Made by a program: the position numbers and the translations under genes
Shown: one piece after another, positions 9,684-20,474 of the stretch
Layout of the letters: each line of letters begins with the position of its first letter
Numbering within the stretch: position 1 is the stretch's first letter
The notes under the pieces: model-generated
Database searches by the model: none
Seen by the model: the letters and a program-made list of their open reading frames with translations, nothing else
Told to the model about the DNA's origin: nothing
Source: Colwellia sp. C1TZA3
GTDB lineage: Bacteria > Pseudomonadota > Gammaproteobacteria > Enterobacterales > Alteromonadaceae
Direction of reading: 5' to 3'
DNA: 64,000 bases
NCBI RefSeq assembly: GCF_007954265.1
Contig: NZ_VOLS01000009.1
Location: forward strand, 1-64,000

Positions 9684-9828
9684 TACCTTATTGCTCACTT
9701 GTACTAGTTAAAATAGCTCAAGGCTGTGTTGCTCTCAATCCCAATAGCCAGCTATTGCTCAATCGAGCGCCTTACCTTGAGTTATTTTTCCTGCGCACAA
9801 CAAGATCACAAACTTAATGGAACTGGTA
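9684..9828 (-). mobile_element. Family A miniature element (copy 4, shortened end)
   Basis: 145-bp core, about 12 bp shorter than the others because one end goes straight from TACC to TTATTGCTCAC, losing most of the terminal repeat. It is still flanked by TTA at 9681-9683 and 9829-9831, so the loss probably followed insertion. Apart from it, the 9584-9982 gap shows no gene. Confidence 0.82.
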
Positions 9829-9982
9829 TTACTCATATTTAACATTTTTTTGCATAAAGACTGATTAATAAAATAATACCAGCTGCAGGTACGTGTTGGC
9901 CCATTGCATTAATCGCTCGCTTAACGGTTGACGGACTCAAGTTTGACCTATTGATCTGAGCAAGGTTTGTGCTTGCAAAAAC

Positions 9983-10351
9983 TTACGGCGTATTGCTATG
10001 TAGCGCAATACGATTACCTTCTGAGTCATGAATAATGGCGCGAAAGCCATGTCCGCCAATTGATATTTTTTCTTCAACTAGTCGGCCACCATGGATTTCT
10101 GATTGCTTAATCGCATCGTCAAGTCGGCCATTAACATTAAAATAAATCAGTGGGCCAGAAGTGAATATTTGTTCAGGCGCTGAGGGTACTAGGCAGCCTG
10201 AAACATTGGTTTGGGCATGGGGCAATATGCCAACGGTGAAATGCTCAAATTCTTCCTTTTTCACCTTACCTTTTAGTATTGCGCTATAAAACTCAATAGC
10301 GCGGGACAAATCTATAACGGGAATATCAACCCAAACAATCTGATTTTCCAT
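9983..10351 (-). CDS. VOC-family (glyoxalase-like) protein
   Basis: A 122-residue single-chain VOC protein made of two beta-alpha-beta-beta-beta modules: IVWVDIPVIDLSRAIEFYSA starts the first, and GGHGFRAIIHDSEGNRIALH closes the second. Members bind metals or small ligands (glyoxalase I, dioxygenases, antibiotic-binding proteins). The usual first metal-binding histidine is not obvious at the N terminus, so a metalloenzyme role is uncertain. The start ATG has AAAGGA upstream. It lies alone between repeats and has no functional neighbours. Confidence 0.85.
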   Translation of the reverse strand: MENQIVWVDIPVIDLSRAIEFYSAILKGKVKKEEFEHFTVGILPHAQTNVSGCLVPSAPEQIFTSGPLIYFNVNGRLDDAIKQSEIHGGRLVEEKISIGGHGFRAIIHDSEGNRIALHSNTP

Positions 10352-10411
10352 GATATTTTCCTTTGTTATTTATTGTATTAATATCGAACAAGGACAACCT
10401 TGACGGTGGTA

Positions 10412-10774
10412 TATACCCGTTCCACTTCAAGATGCAGTTTCAGAGTTAAGCTAGGAAATCAGATCAAGGCGCGATACGAAGATAATGGTTATTCTCGGTA
10501 ACTGCTCCTGCGTTACCCTAATGTCCTACATCCATGTAGGAACCTTATCAAGTAGTGCACAGGTTTTTTGTTCCAGACAAAACCTAAGTACATACATCCA
10601 TGTATGCAACGCTGGACTGGTTTTCTAGCTTAGCTCCCTATGGGCAAGCCGATAAAGGGCCATCTCCGGCGTTATGGATTTCGACAATAGAATAACTATT
10701 CTCTTCAATCCATGCCTGGTACCTAACCCTTTCTCAACTTGCTGAAACCTGCACCTTGAAGTGGAGCGGGTATA
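10412..10774. repeat. Family D element, long form
   Basis: Inverted ends TATACCCGTTCCACTTCAAG and CTTGAAGTGGAGCGGGTATA enclose about 320 bp with nested small palindromes of the type ACATCCATGT. A 59-bp short form with the same ends occurs at 24062-24120. There is no coding capacity that I believe. Confidence 0.7.
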
Positions 10775-10838
10775 AGTATAGTTGAGTAATTTAATTCGCC
10801 ACATTGAGAAAGTTTTCATTTGATTTTATTACTTTTTT

Positions 10839-11536
10839 ACAGGGAGGAAAGCATGAAAAAGGAATGAGGAGAGATTTAGGGACGTTTAAAGACAAGTTTT
10901 TAGCTGTCAGCTGTCAGTAAGTTAAAAGAAGTTTGAAGCTTGGTTTTACCGTGCTTTACCTCCTGTAGTCCTCCTGCTTTTCTCCTTGTGGATTATGTTG
11001 TTATTTTATTTTTTTTACAGTGAGGAAAGCATGAGAAAGGAATGAGGAGAGATTTAGGGACGTTCAAAGACAAGTTTTTAGCTGTCAGCTGACAGTAAGT
11101 TAAAAGAAGTTTAAAGCTCGGTTTTGCTGTGTTTTACCTCCTGCAGTCCTCCTGCTTTTCTCCTTGTGGATTATGTTGTTATTTTATTTTTTTTACAGTG
11201 AGGAAAGCATGAAAAAGGAATGAGGAGAGATTTAGGGACGTTTAAAGACAAGTTTTTAGCTGTCAGCTGGCAGTAAGTTAAAAGAAGTTTAAAGCTCGGT
11301 TTTGCTGTGTTTTACCTCCTGCAGTCCTCCTGCTTTTCTCCCTGTGAATTATGCTGTTATTTTATTTTTTTTACAGGAAGGAAAGCATGAGAAAGGAATG
11401 AGGAGAGATTTAGGGACGTTTAAAGACAAGTTTTTAGCTGTCAGCTGTCAGTAAGTTAAAAAAAATTTGAAGCTTAGCTTTGCCGTGCTTTACCTCCTGT
11501 AGTCCTCCTGCTTTTCTCCCTGTGAATTATTTTATG
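10839..11536 (+). repeat. Four tandem 178-bp units (family E)
   Basis: Unit starts (ACAG followed by GAGGAAAGCATGA) are at 10839, 11017, 11195 and 11373, an exact 178-bp period with a few percent differences. Each unit carries GAGGAAAGCATGA near one end and CTCCTGCTTTTCTCC near the other, so a unit can fold on itself, plus an inner GCTGTCAGCTGTCAG. The last unit stops at about 11536. Reverse-oriented relatives lie at 33483-33556 and 36396-36720. No ORF of note. It fills most of the gap upstream of sbcD. Confidence 0.88.
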
Positions 11537-11637
11537 ATGGTATTTTTTAAAGGTTTTTCTACTGGTTAGTAGCAAGCTGGGTAGAGAGTGGGTAGAATAA
11601 TTACTTTGGTTTTTATGACTTTGGCGTGCACTATATT

Positions 11638-13008
11638 ATGCGAATTATTCACACTTCCGACTGGCACTTAGGCCAACATTTTTATGGCAAAAGTCGAGCA
11701 CGTGAACATCAGCAATTCTTAACTTGGTTAATTGAGCAGTCTCTAAGCCAGCAGATTGACGCCATTATTGTCGCAGGTGATATTTTTGATACCGGTACGC
11801 CACCGAGTTACGCCCGCGAAATGTATTTTGATTTTATCGCGAAGTTGCATCAAACACATTGCCAATTAGTGGTATTAGCTGGCAATCATGACTCAGTTGC
11901 CATGCTTACAGAGTCGCAAAAAATACTGCAGCAACTATCAACACGGGTTATTTCTGCGGTCAGCGATAATATGGCCGAGCAAGTATTTGTGCTCAATAGT
12001 CTTAAAACAGAACAACAAGCGGTGATCTGCGCTATTCCATTTATTCGGCCGCGCGATATTGTTAAAAGTTACGCTGGGCAATCAGCCAGTGAAAAACAAC
12101 GTTCACTGCAGCAAGCTATTACCGGCCATTACCAAACTTTATTTTCACAAGCACAGACCTTATCGCACGCGGATCAAAATGAAGATACACGATTGCCCAT
12201 TATTGCCACCGGGCATTTAACGACCATAGGTGCATCAACTAGTGAGTCTGTGCGTGATATTTATATTGGCACCTTAGAAGCATTTCCCGCCAGTGAATTT
12301 CCAGCGGCCGACTACATAGCTTTAGGCCATATCCATCGGCCACAAAAAGTGACCAAGAGCGAGAATATTCGTTATAGCGGCTCACCTATTGCATTAAGTT
12401 TTGATGAAGCTAACACCCAAAAAAGTATTGTTATTGCAGAATTTAAAAATGGCGAGCTTAGCAAGATAGAACTATCTAACGTGCCATGCTTTCAAGCTTT
12501 GGCAATGGTAAAAACACATTTAGAAACACTATCTGCAGACATTGCTGCTGTTGTTGAGTCGAAAAGTATCGAGTTGAAAAATGAAGCATCAACAAGTACA
12601 GAGTCAAAAGTCGCGGATAATAAAACGGCAGCCCAAGAAAAAATATGGCTCGATATCGAAATTGAAAGCGCAGAGTACTTACAAGACTTAAGCGCACGAA
12701 TTGAACAAATAGTAAAAGAATTGCCGGTGGAAGTGTTATTAGTCAGGCGTAGCAAAAAATCGCGCCAACAAATGCCCAGTCATGAGAAGAAAGTCACCTT
12801 AAGTGAATTAAGTGTGCAGGAAGTGTTTGACGCGCGCATGGCGCTGGAGCTGTGGGAAAGTGACGAGCAGCAAGAACGTAAAACCCGCTTGAATAGTTTG
12901 TACCATAATATTGCCGAACAAACGCAACTTGCCAGCTCAACAAAACCATCCCCTTCAGAGCACAGCGAAGCTGATAGCCGCTCAACTATCAAAGTGGAGC
13001 AAAAATAA
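11638..13008 (+). CDS. sbcD: SbcD, exonuclease subunit of SbcCD
   Basis: The Mre11-type nuclease subunit, 456 residues from the ATG at 11638 ([15 protein letters not shown], the usual family start; the open frame extends four codons upstream). Phosphoesterase motifs follow in order: [22 protein letters not shown], and ALGHIHRPQ, supplying the two-metal site. The C-terminal third is longer and poorly conserved, with a Glu/Lys/Ser-rich insert around residues 310-350. SbcCD cleaves hairpin and cruciform DNA and processes ends during repair. The TAA stop overlaps the sbcC ATG by one base, so the two are translationally coupled. Confidence 0.97.
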   Translation: MRIIHTSDWHLGQHFYGKSRAREHQQFLTWLIEQSLSQQIDAIIVAGDIFDTGTPPSYAREMYFDFIAKLHQTHCQLVVLAGNHDSVAMLTESQKILQQLSTRVISAVSDNMAEQVFVLNSLKTEQQAVICAIPFIRPRDIVKSYAGQSASEKQRSLQQAITGHYQTLFSQAQTLSHADQNEDTRLPIIATGHLTTIGASTSESVRDIYIGTLEAFPASEFPAADYIALGHIHRPQKVTKSENIRYSGSPIALSFDEANTQKSIVIAEFKNGELSKIELSNVPCFQALAMVKTHLETLSADIAAVVESKSIELKNEASTSTESKVADNKTAAQEKIWLDIEIESAEYLQDLSARIEQIVKELPVEVLLVRRSKKSRQQMPSHEKKVTLSELSVQEVFDARMALELWESDEQQERKTRLNSLYHNIAEQTQLASSTKPSPSEHSEADSRSTIKVEQK

Positions 13009-16000
13009 TGAAAATATTGTCGCTACGCTTTGAAAATATAAATTCATTAAAAGGTCACTGGAAAATTGATTTTACTCAGTCACCCTTTGACACTAGTGCG
13101 CTTTTTGCCATTATTGGCCCCACCGGCGCAGGTAAAACCACCATACTCGATGCCATGTGTTTGGCGTTATATCATCAAACCCCAAGGCTAACCATTTCAG
13201 ATAAACAAAACCAGTTAATGACCCGTCATACCGCGAGTTGTTTAGCTGAAGTTGAATTTGAAGTTAAAGGGCAAGCCTATCGAGCATTTTGGAGTCAACG
13301 CCGAGCCAAAAATAGTGTTGAAGGTAATTTACAAAAACCGACCGCTGAATTAGCCAAAATAGTGGCTACAGGCGTGGTGAGTAGTGACCGTGATATAAGC
13401 GTTGGTGAAGCCGAAGTTATCGCCACGAAAGTCTCCGATATTCGCACGGAAATAGCGCGCTTAACGGGTTTGGATTTTTCTCGATTCAGAAAATCTATGA
13501 TGCTATCGCAAGGGGAGTTTGCCGCCTTTTTAAATGCACCCGCGAATGAACGTGCCGATTTATTAGAAGAGTTAACCGGCAGTGAAATTTATGGCGATAT
13601 TTCTAAAGCGGTATTTGAACAACATAAAGAGGCCAGTAACGAGTTAAAGTTATTGCAAGCTAAAAGCACCGGCATGCAATTATTAAGCGCTGAGCAACAA
13701 CAGCAAATTAGTACTGAGCTAAACAAGGTGACGGCACAGCAGCAACCCTTTGAAGCACAAATAGCCCATTGGCAGCAGATTCGTAGCTGGTTGATGAATG
13801 TACAAAATGCCAATAAACAAAAGCACCTTGCCGAGCAACAACAAGCATCAGCACAACAAAAGCAACATGATCATGTCACAGAGTTGCAGGCGTTAGCTTT
13901 GTCAGAGCCTGCTGAAAATTTACGGGCTGAGTATCAACAGCTAAATTATGTTAATCAACAACTTGTTGAGCTTGATGAACAAGCTAAATTACTTGAGATT
14001 GATGTTAAAGACAGTAAAACTAAAGTTGATAATGCTGAGCAATCACTGACAGAGTTTTTGTTATCTCATAAAAAATTTGTTGCTCAGCAAGATGAAACTG
14101 AGCAGTTAATTGTTGAACAAGTGTTGCCACTTGATAGCAAAATTTCTCAGTTGTCCGAGCAGAAAAACCAACAAACCGCACGAGCAAATGCCGCTAGCGA
14201 AGCGCTAATGCAAGCGACAGAGCAAAGCGCACAATTAGCCGCACAAAAGCAATTACAGCTAGACAAAATTACCAAGGCACAAGTCACTATTCAGCAACAA
14301 GGGCATTTGGCGACATTGCCTGAACATCTGCCGTTATGGCGTAATATTATTGCCCAGATGGTGAATGAAAAGCAGCTGAGCTTTGAGCTGATCACGCAAG
14401 ACGCAAGCTTGCAAAAACAAGCTAATTTATTAGCTAATGAACTCACTAAAGAGCAAGAACAATTAGTTGAACTTGAAGCTGAATGTAAACAACAACAAGC
14501 AAGGTTTAGTGCGAAAGAACACCAAGTAACCCAGCTGTTACAGCAATACCAGTGTCAAAATGAGCAAGCACTCAGTCAGCATTTGTATGGCATGCAATCG
14601 ACCATTAATGAGCAAGCGCAAGCATTACATAATGCCCAACGCTACCAGACGCTAAGCGTTGAATTAGATGATATTGATAAAACACTTAAAGCAGACAATC
14701 AACAATTAGAGAGCTTAGCTGAGCAGTTAACGCCTTTGCGTGCACAGTATAAGCGGCAAAAAACTGCCTTGATTGACGTGCAGTTAATTGTGGATCAACA
14801 AAAAACTATTATGTCGCTAAGTGCGCATAGAGCAAACTTACAAGCCGATGAAGCTTGCCCATTATGTGGCTCAGAGCAACATCCGGCCATTGCTGATTAT
14901 CAGGCCCTGAGTGAAAATAATGCAATTGAAAGCGAATATCAGCAGCGTTTAAAACAACTAAATATTGAGTTGGAGCAACTTGAACTGCAAGGTAAAAATT
15001 TATCTTCAGAGCAAGACAGACTAAAAGAAAAACTTAACTTAGTTATTGAAAACCAAGTAATAAAACAACAAGAGCAGCAGCATTTAACCCAGCAGTGGTT
15101 AGCGCAAAAAGAGTTATTAAAAATTGATGTTGAATTATCCGCATTTGAGCAAATAACAGCAGACATGCAAGCACGTCGACAACATTTTGAGCAGTTAAAT
15201 AATGCTAATAATCAATTACAGCAATTAAAACAGGATCAGCAACAACAAGGGGAATTAGTTTCAAGACAAGAAAAGCAGTTGGTGAACTTAGTTAACCAGA
15301 GCCAAAGCAAAACCGTACAGTTAAATCAGCTGCAACAACAAGTCGTGCAAAACAAGCAAAACCTTATCGATAAGCTTGCACAAATAGCGCAAGAGTGGCA
15401 AAAATTAACCCTGTTTATGCAAAAGTGTCAGGTGGTCATGCCAGAATGCTTTGCTGTTTTTAATCCAGCGGATACTGACACAGCTCAAAGTGCTATTACG
15501 GCTAACGAGTTTGTTGAGCTTGTGCAATTGCAACAAAGCTGGATAAATGAACTTGAGCAACAAAGTCATGCTTATCAAACGGCCCTGTGTGCTGTGGCGA
15601 CTGACAATGAACAACTGCAACAAGTGCAACAACAACTTGCGGTAATACAAAGTAAAATTGAACAACTCAGCGGGTCTGAATTAAGCATAAAAGCGGATTT
15701 AACCTCGCTAGAAAAACAGCATAATGACACTAAAGCGCAGCGCAAAAGATTATTTGCCGCGCAAGATGTGCAACAAGTCCGTCAACAATTAAAGCAACAG
15801 CAACAAGCGCAAGAACAAGTGCTTGTTAAGTTGCAAAATAGTGTTAATGAGCAGAAAAATTTCCAACAAAACATTGCTGGTAAGCTCAACGGCAATGTCG
15901 ACGCGATCAGCCGTTTAATGCCGCAACAACAAGCGGCGGCGCAAACTTGGCAAAGCCAATTAGCCGGTAGTAATTTTGACACTGAAGACGACTTTAAAGC

Positions 16001-16943
16001 GGCATTGTTAACACCAGAACAGCGTAATACCTTAAAAGCAATACAGTTAACTATTGAGCAACAAACTCAACAAGCCAAGGCACAATTGCAGCAAGTGCAA
16101 CAACAGTTATCGCAACTTGGTGAAGATAAAAAACACTTGCAAGAGCAGACCAAGCAACTGGTTGCCAATATTCACGCGGGTGAAAATGCGGCTTGCAATA
16201 ATGAGCTACTATCGAAAGATTTAATGTTCACTGCAACCGTAGCAATAGACGATCACTTAGATGTTGCTGAGTTTGATGATAAGGCAGTTATTTGTGCTAA
16301 CACCTTGAAACAATTACAAATACGCCAAGGACAATTAAGCCAACAAATCAGCCAAGACCAACAACAGCGTAATGAACAACAAACATTACTTGATGAAATG
16401 CTTAAGCAACAAAATGAACTTGATGACCTTGCTCACCTGAACGGTTTAATTGGCGCGGCTGATGGCGCAAAATTCAGACGTTTCGCCCAAGGCTTAACGC
16501 TTTCTCATCTGGTTTATTTAGCCAACCAGCAGCTTAATCGCTTGCATGGTCGTTACCAATTACAACGCCAACAATCAGACAACTTAGCACTAGAAGTGCT
16601 TGATACTTGGCAAGCAGATAGTGTCCGTGACACTAAAACCTTATCGGGGGGCGAAAGCTTTTTAGTCAGTTTAGCGTTAGCTCTGGCTTTATCAGATTTG
16701 GTCAGCGCAAAAACCAGCATTGATTCGCTATTTCTTGATGAAGGTTTTGGCACCTTGGATAACGACACCTTAGAAATAGCACTAACAGCACTTGATTCAT
16801 TAAACGCCAGTGGCAAAATGATCGGTGTTATAAGCCATGTTGATGCCTTAAAAAAACGCATTGATGTGCAAATAGAAGTGAAGAAACAAAGCGGACTTGG
16901 TGTTAGTGAGTTAGCAGAGTGTTATCGCTATATTGGTGCTTAA
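13008..16943 (+). CDS. sbcC: SbcC, ATPase/coiled-coil subunit of SbcCD
   Basis: A 1311-residue SMC/Rad50-like protein. The N-terminal ATPase half has Walker [15 protein letters not shown]. Two long Gln-rich coiled coils (about 220-600 and 640-1150) flank the zinc hook CPLC near residue 617. The C-terminal half has the ABC signature [20 protein letters not shown], then Walker [13 protein letters not shown] and the H-loop ISHVD. Glutamine content in the coils is very high, as in related marine gammaproteobacteria. It is larger than E. coli SbcC (1048), mostly through longer coils. In a window this rich in palindromic repeats, a hairpin nuclease is functionally relevant, though that link is inference. 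Confidence 0.97.
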   Translation: MKILSLRFENINSLKGHWKIDFTQSPFDTSALFAIIGPTGAGKTTILDAMCLALYHQTPRLTISDKQNQLMTRHTASCLAEVEFEVKGQAYRAFWSQRRAKNSVEGNLQKPTAELAKIVATGVVSSDRDISVGEAEVIATKVSDIRTEIARLTGLDFSRFRKSMMLSQGEFAAFLNAPANERADLLEELTGSEIYGDISKAVFEQHKEASNELKLLQAKSTGMQLLSAEQQQQISTELNKVTAQQQPFEAQIAHWQQIRSWLMNVQNANKQKHLAEQQQASAQQKQHDHVTELQALALSEPAENLRAEYQQLNYVNQQLVELDEQAKLLEIDVKDSKTKVDNAEQSLTEFLLSHKKFVAQQDETEQLIVEQVLPLDSKISQLSEQKNQQTARANAASEALMQATEQSAQLAAQKQLQLDKITKAQVTIQQQGHLATLPEHLPLWRNIIAQMVNEKQLSFELITQDASLQKQANLLANELTKEQEQLVELEAECKQQQARFSAKEHQVTQLLQQYQCQNEQALSQHLYGMQSTINEQAQALHNAQRYQTLSVELDDIDKTLKADNQQLESLAEQLTPLRAQYKRQKTALIDVQLIVDQQKTIMSLSAHRANLQADEACPLCGSEQHPAIADYQALSENNAIESEYQQRLKQLNIELEQLELQGKNLSSEQDRLKEKLNLVIENQVIKQQEQQHLTQQWLAQKELLKIDVELSAFEQITADMQARRQHFEQLNNANNQLQQLKQDQQQQGELVSRQEKQLVNLVNQSQSKTVQLNQLQQQVVQNKQNLIDKLAQIAQEWQKLTLFMQKCQVVMPECFAVFNPADTDTAQSAITANEFVELVQLQQSWINELEQQSHAYQTALCAVATDNEQLQQVQQQLAVIQSKIEQLSGSELSIKADLTSLEKQHNDTKAQRKRLFAAQDVQQVRQQLKQQQQAQEQVLVKLQNSVNEQKNFQQNIAGKLNGNVDAISRLMPQQQAAAQTWQSQLAGSNFDTEDDFKAALLTPEQRNTLKAIQLTIEQQTQQAKAQLQQVQQQLSQLGEDKKHLQEQTKQLVANIHAGENAACNNELLSKDLMFTATVAIDDHLDVAEFDDKAVICANTLKQLQIRQGQLSQQISQDQQQRNEQQTLLDEMLKQQNELDDLAHLNGLIGAADGAKFRRFAQGLTLSHLVYLANQQLNRLHGRYQLQRQQSDNLALEVLDTWQADSVRDTKTLSGGESFLVSLALALALSDLVSAKTSIDSLFLDEGFGTLDNDTLEIALTALDSLNASGKMIGVISHVDALKKRIDVQIEVKKQSGLGVSELAECYRYIGA

Positions 16944-17026
16944 AACTGTATGGTTATTAAAGCTAAAGTAGTAGTATCAAGCAGAAATAACCATATCCAT
17001 AACTATAACAATAATTGAGATGCCTC

Positions 17027-18493
17027 ATGACCCAAGTAAAACGAAATCCGTCGGTTGTCATCGTTGGAGCAGGCATGACCGGCATTTTAATGACCATCAA
17101 GCTGCGTCAAGCCGGTATTACTGACATTATTGTTTTAGAGAAAAAAGACGCTGTGGGCGGCACATGGCGTGAAAATACTTATCCCGGCGCCGCTTGCGAT
17201 GTGCCGGCTCATATGTATACCTATTCATTTGAAGCTAATCCAAATTGGAGCCGTTTTTTTGCCCGCGGACCAGAAATAAAGCAGTATTTTGAGCACGTAG
17301 CTGACAAGTATGATGTGAAACGTGACATACGCTTTAACGAAGAAGTTACCGATGCAAACTATAATAAAGGTAAATGGACGGTTAAAAGCAGTAAAAATAA
17401 TACTTATGTCGCTGATTTTATTGTCTGTGCAACCGGTATATTGCACCATCCTAAATTTCCAGATATTCCCGGTATAGAAAACTTCAAAGGCGCTAAGTTT
17501 CATACCGCTCAGTGGGATCACAAGGTCAATATATCTAACGCGACTCGTGTTGGTGTCATTGGTACTGGCTCAACTGCGGCGCAAGCTATCCCTGAACTGA
17601 TTAAAACTGGTGCTAAAGTCTCTGTTTTTCAGCGTACACCACAATGGTTAATGCATCTGCCCGATTTTAAGTTTTCAATCACCATGCGAAAACTTATGAC
17701 TCGTTTTCCCGTTATTACAAAAATGCACCGTAATGCGGGGAAATTTTTTTTAGAGCATATTTTTACCAAAGCCGTCACCGGGCACTTTATACAGAAACAT
17801 TTACTGAATTTTTTATGTCGTGCTAACTTAATATTAAGTGTAAAAGACAAAGTATTACGAGATAAATTACGACCTAATTATCAAGTAGGCTGCAAGCGCG
17901 TAATTATCAATACAAGTTTTTATAAGGGTATTCAACAACCTAATGCTGAATTAGTGACTGATGGTATTGAGCGAATTACTGAAACAGGCATTATTACTAA
18001 AGACGGTAAACATCATGATGTAGACGTTTTAGTGTTTTCGACGGGCTTTAATGCCTTTAACTTTATGCGGCCAATGAATCTAATCGGCCGTAACAATTTA
18101 CATATCGACACTGCTTGGCAGCATAAAATAAAAGCATACCGGTCAATGATGCTAGCCGGCTACCCTAACTTCTTTTTAATGCTAGGGCCAAATACGCCTA
18201 TTGGTAACTTTTCTGTTATCGCCATGAGCGAAGTTCAAACAGATTACGTCATTAAAATGATCAATAAATGGCGTGATGATGAATTTGATGAGTTTGAAGC
18301 TAAGCAAGAGGCCATTGACGAGTTTAATGCTTATGTAAAAGAAGGATTAAAAGGCACAAGCTGGGTGGGGGGTTGTCAAAGCTGGTATTTAGATGCCGAT
18401 GGCGACCCCATTTTATGGCCATATACCTGGCAGCGATGGGTTGATGAAATGCAAGAGCCACAGATGGAACACATCGATACTGCATCGTTTTAA
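17027..18493 (+). CDS. Baeyer-Villiger-type flavin monooxygenase
   Basis: A 488-residue FAD/NADPH monooxygenase, from the ATG at 17027. FAD-binding motif VVIVGAGMTGILMTIKL is followed by GGTWRENTYPGAACDVPA, the class B flavoprotein signature. The Baeyer-Villiger fingerprint FKGAKFHTAQWD fits FxGxxxHxxxW, and the NADPH motif VGVIGTGSTAAQAIPEL comes next. Such enzymes insert oxygen into ketones to give esters or lactones. The alpha/beta hydrolase 170 bp downstream on the same strand could cleave such products. The substrate is unknown. The window shows no linked regulator. Confidence 0.93.
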   Translation: MTQVKRNPSVVIVGAGMTGILMTIKLRQAGITDIIVLEKKDAVGGTWRENTYPGAACDVPAHMYTYSFEANPNWSRFFARGPEIKQYFEHVADKYDVKRDIRFNEEVTDANYNKGKWTVKSSKNNTYVADFIVCATGILHHPKFPDIPGIENFKGAKFHTAQWDHKVNISNATRVGVIGTGSTAAQAIPELIKTGAKVSVFQRTPQWLMHLPDFKFSITMRKLMTRFPVITKMHRNAGKFFLEHIFTKAVTGHFIQKHLLNFLCRANLILSVKDKVLRDKLRPNYQVGCKRVIINTSFYKGIQQPNAELVTDGIERITETGIITKDGKHHDVDVLVFSTGFNAFNFMRPMNLIGRNNLHIDTAWQHKIKAYRSMMLAGYPNFFLMLGPNTPIGNFSVIAMSEVQTDYVIKMINKWRDDEFDEFEAKQEAIDEFNAYVKEGLKGTSWVGGCQSWYLDADGDPILWPYTWQRWVDEMQEPQMEHIDTASF

Positions 18494-18664
18494 TGAATAG
18501 ATTACAGGCGGTTTCATGACTAAAATACCGGTTTTATTAACGAGCGTTTATTACACTAACTAGGTAAAGTTTACCTAGTTAGATAAATGGCTTAATGGTG
18601 AAGTTTTTAAGCCAATAAAGCTTGTGGTTAATCCTGCTAAGCAATAATAAAAAGGCGCTTTACA

Positions 18665-19675
18665 ATGCACAACACCAACCAGCAATTCATGCCGTCGAAA
18701 AACCCGCAACTACAGAGCAAGCAGTTAGAGGCCAAGCAATTAATGGCAGCTAAACTTTTGGCATTTATGCCAGCCCTGCATAAGCTAGCACCCAAAATAT
18801 TTAGAGCTGTATTTTTAATGCTAGACCGGTTACTTGGTCTTAAAAAAATTGCAATGTATCGAGTTGTTGATTTAAATATCCCGGTTAGTACCCATAACCG
18901 CGGCAACACAAGCATAAAAATTCGTTGTTATTATCCCACCAGTAAAAAGCTTAAAAAAACTCTGGTATATTTTCATGGTGGTGGCTGCGTTATTGGTAGC
19001 ATTAATAGCCATGATCGATTCTGCCGATATTTAGCCAAGTACGGCCAGATGACTATTATTTCTGTAGATTACCGGTTATCGCCAGAATATAAATTCCCCA
19101 CCCCTATTTGTGATGCCATTGATGCGTGGAATTATATTAATGACCATACTGAAACACTTAATATTAACCCCAAATACATAGGTGTTGGCGGTGATAGTGC
19201 AGGCGGATATCTTGCGGGTTTAATTGGGTTGAATGCACTGCAAACACAGCTACCAGCGCAGGCTAAAGTAAAACCGTCATTTCAATTTTTAATATACCCG
19301 ATAGTAGATATGCAAGGTTTGAGCGGCTCTTACCAAAAATTCAATAAGGATTTAATGTTAACCCGTGATTTGATGGATTACTTTATCAGTCATTATGTCA
19401 ATGCCCCAGATGAAGTGACTTTGGCATTAGTTAGCCCTCTGCAAACAAAAGATATTAGTGAGTCACCAGCAAGTTATATATTAACTTTAGGATATGATCC
19501 GCTCAGGGATGACGGTATTGCTTATGCAGAACGACTTAAGGCTGCTGGTATAAAAACCTATCACGAACATTACGATGACTGCATGCATGGTTTTATTTCA
19601 GTTACTAAGTTAAGTACTCGCGCCATGAAAGCCACTCATAACTTAGCGATGGCATTAAACAGATTTAATGAATAA
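18665..19675 (+). CDS. Alpha/beta hydrolase of the hormone-sensitive lipase type
   Basis: A 336-residue esterase or lipase. The oxyanion-hole motif FHGGGCVIGS (HGGG), nucleophile elbow GVGGDSAGGYLAG (GDSAG), acid DPLRDDG and histidine MHGFI are all present in order, so the catalytic triad is complete. The N-terminal 70 residues form the usual cap region. There is no clear signal peptide, so it is probably cytoplasmic. It follows the Baeyer-Villiger monooxygenase on the same strand, a pairing seen in ketone degradation where the hydrolase opens the ester or lactone. Co-transcription is likely but not proven across the 171-bp gap. Confidence 0.93.
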   Translation: MHNTNQQFMPSKNPQLQSKQLEAKQLMAAKLLAFMPALHKLAPKIFRAVFLMLDRLLGLKKIAMYRVVDLNIPVSTHNRGNTSIKIRCYYPTSKKLKKTLVYFHGGGCVIGSINSHDRFCRYLAKYGQMTIISVDYRLSPEYKFPTPICDAIDAWNYINDHTETLNINPKYIGVGGDSAGGYLAGLIGLNALQTQLPAQAKVKPSFQFLIYPIVDMQGLSGSYQKFNKDLMLTRDLMDYFISHYVNAPDEVTLALVSPLQTKDISESPASYILTLGYDPLRDDGIAYAERLKAAGIKTYHEHYDDCMHGFISVTKLSTRAMKATHNLAMALNRFNE

Positions 19676-20105
19676 TGTTAATTTATAGGGGATTAGTGCT
19701 GTTGAGCGCTTACCGATTTTTATTCTGAGCGCAGCCAGCGAATGTTTTATAGTATCCCTTTAAGTTAATATTCTGCTGTGTGGGCTAACGTGGTGTGGTT
19801 AACATCATTCACTATAAAAATTAATAACATAAAGTTTAAAATAAAGGTTTACTTTATCAATTGTTAAAGATATATTCCAAAGGTTAATTATTCACATCTA
19901 GTCTATTTAACCGATTGTTTATAAAATCGCGTTTTGTCTTTCCCTTTCACAGTTAGTCATCACTTAATTTATTAAGCTTAAATTATTGTCTGATTCTTCG
20001 AGTTTTTTATCGCAAAAAGTAGTTATTTTTTCAAATAAAAAAGTTCCACTATACAATAATATAGCTTTTGTTCATGCGTTTAAACGCACTTTAAAAGAGT
20101 TTATT
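19676..20105. other. Intergenic, no gene seen
   Basis: 430 bp of AT-rich sequence. No repeat family member, RNA gene or clear terminator hairpin was recognised. An ORF open from TTG 19986 continues into the small gene at 20106 but has no good start signals of its own. Confidence 0.35.
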
Positions 20106-20273
20106 ATGTCTTATACATACCAAGGTACGATCTATTCGATCGCCTCACCCGTTCGATCAATTTCTGTTAACAAAAATAATGTCGCAGTGACTGATAAAAA
20201 CGGTACAAAACTGATTTCATTTACTAATGTAAATGAGTCAAAATCATTTTTAGCTTGGATTTACCAAAGCTAG
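20106..20273 (+). CDS. Small hypothetical protein (55 residues)
   Basis: I do not recognise the family. From the ATG at 20106 (AAGAG upstream) the protein reads MSYTYQGTIYSIASPVRSIS and ends FLAWIYQS. It is hydrophilic, has no signal peptide or membrane segment, and its alternating pattern suggests a small beta-rich fold. The frame stays open 40 codons upstream without a convincing start. It lies between the esterase gene and a family B element. It is a real gene only if conserved elsewhere. Confidence 0.45.
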   Translation: MSYTYQGTIYSIASPVRSISVNKNNVAVTDKNGTKLISFTNVNESKSFLAWIYQS

Positions 20274-20314
20274 AAAGTCAAACCTACTTAACCAGAGTTC
20301 TGGTTACCTAATAA

Positions 20315-20474
20315 TACCAATTTGATTAATTAAGTGATCACCTTTTTCATGAGGAAAAATGGATAAATACAAGGCATAAAATTTAGTCAGTAGTTATTCA
20401 CCTTATAAATTTTATAACACTGTAGTTATTCATTTTAACCATTAAAAATGAGCAGGTAATTAATGAGATTGGTA
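20315..20474 (+). mobile_element. Family B miniature element (full copy)
   Basis: 160-bp non-coding core starting TACCAATTTGATTAATTAAG and ending AATGAGATTGGTA, flanked by TAA at 20312-20314 and 20475-20477. The ends are inverted repeats of the same TACCA-N5-ATTAA type as family A, but the interior is unrelated. Its right end overlaps the 3' end of the convergent MBL gene and provides that gene's stop. Confidence 0.85.

Noticed and set aside
10625-10819. 64-residue ORF on the minus strand
   Set aside because: It lies mostly in the family D palindrome and has no conserved look.
10839-11536. CRISPR array or retron
   Set aside because: Units are 178 bp with no short constant repeat and variable spacer, no cas genes or reverse transcriptase lie nearby.
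15405-15665. ORFs opposite sbcC
   Set aside because: These are shadows of the Gln-rich coiled-coil codons (CAA/CAG runs), giving Cys/Leu-rich nonsense peptides on the other strand.
11638-16943. sbcCD as part of a defence island
   Set aside because: Both genes are standard repair genes with no linked restriction, toxin or CRISPR genes.
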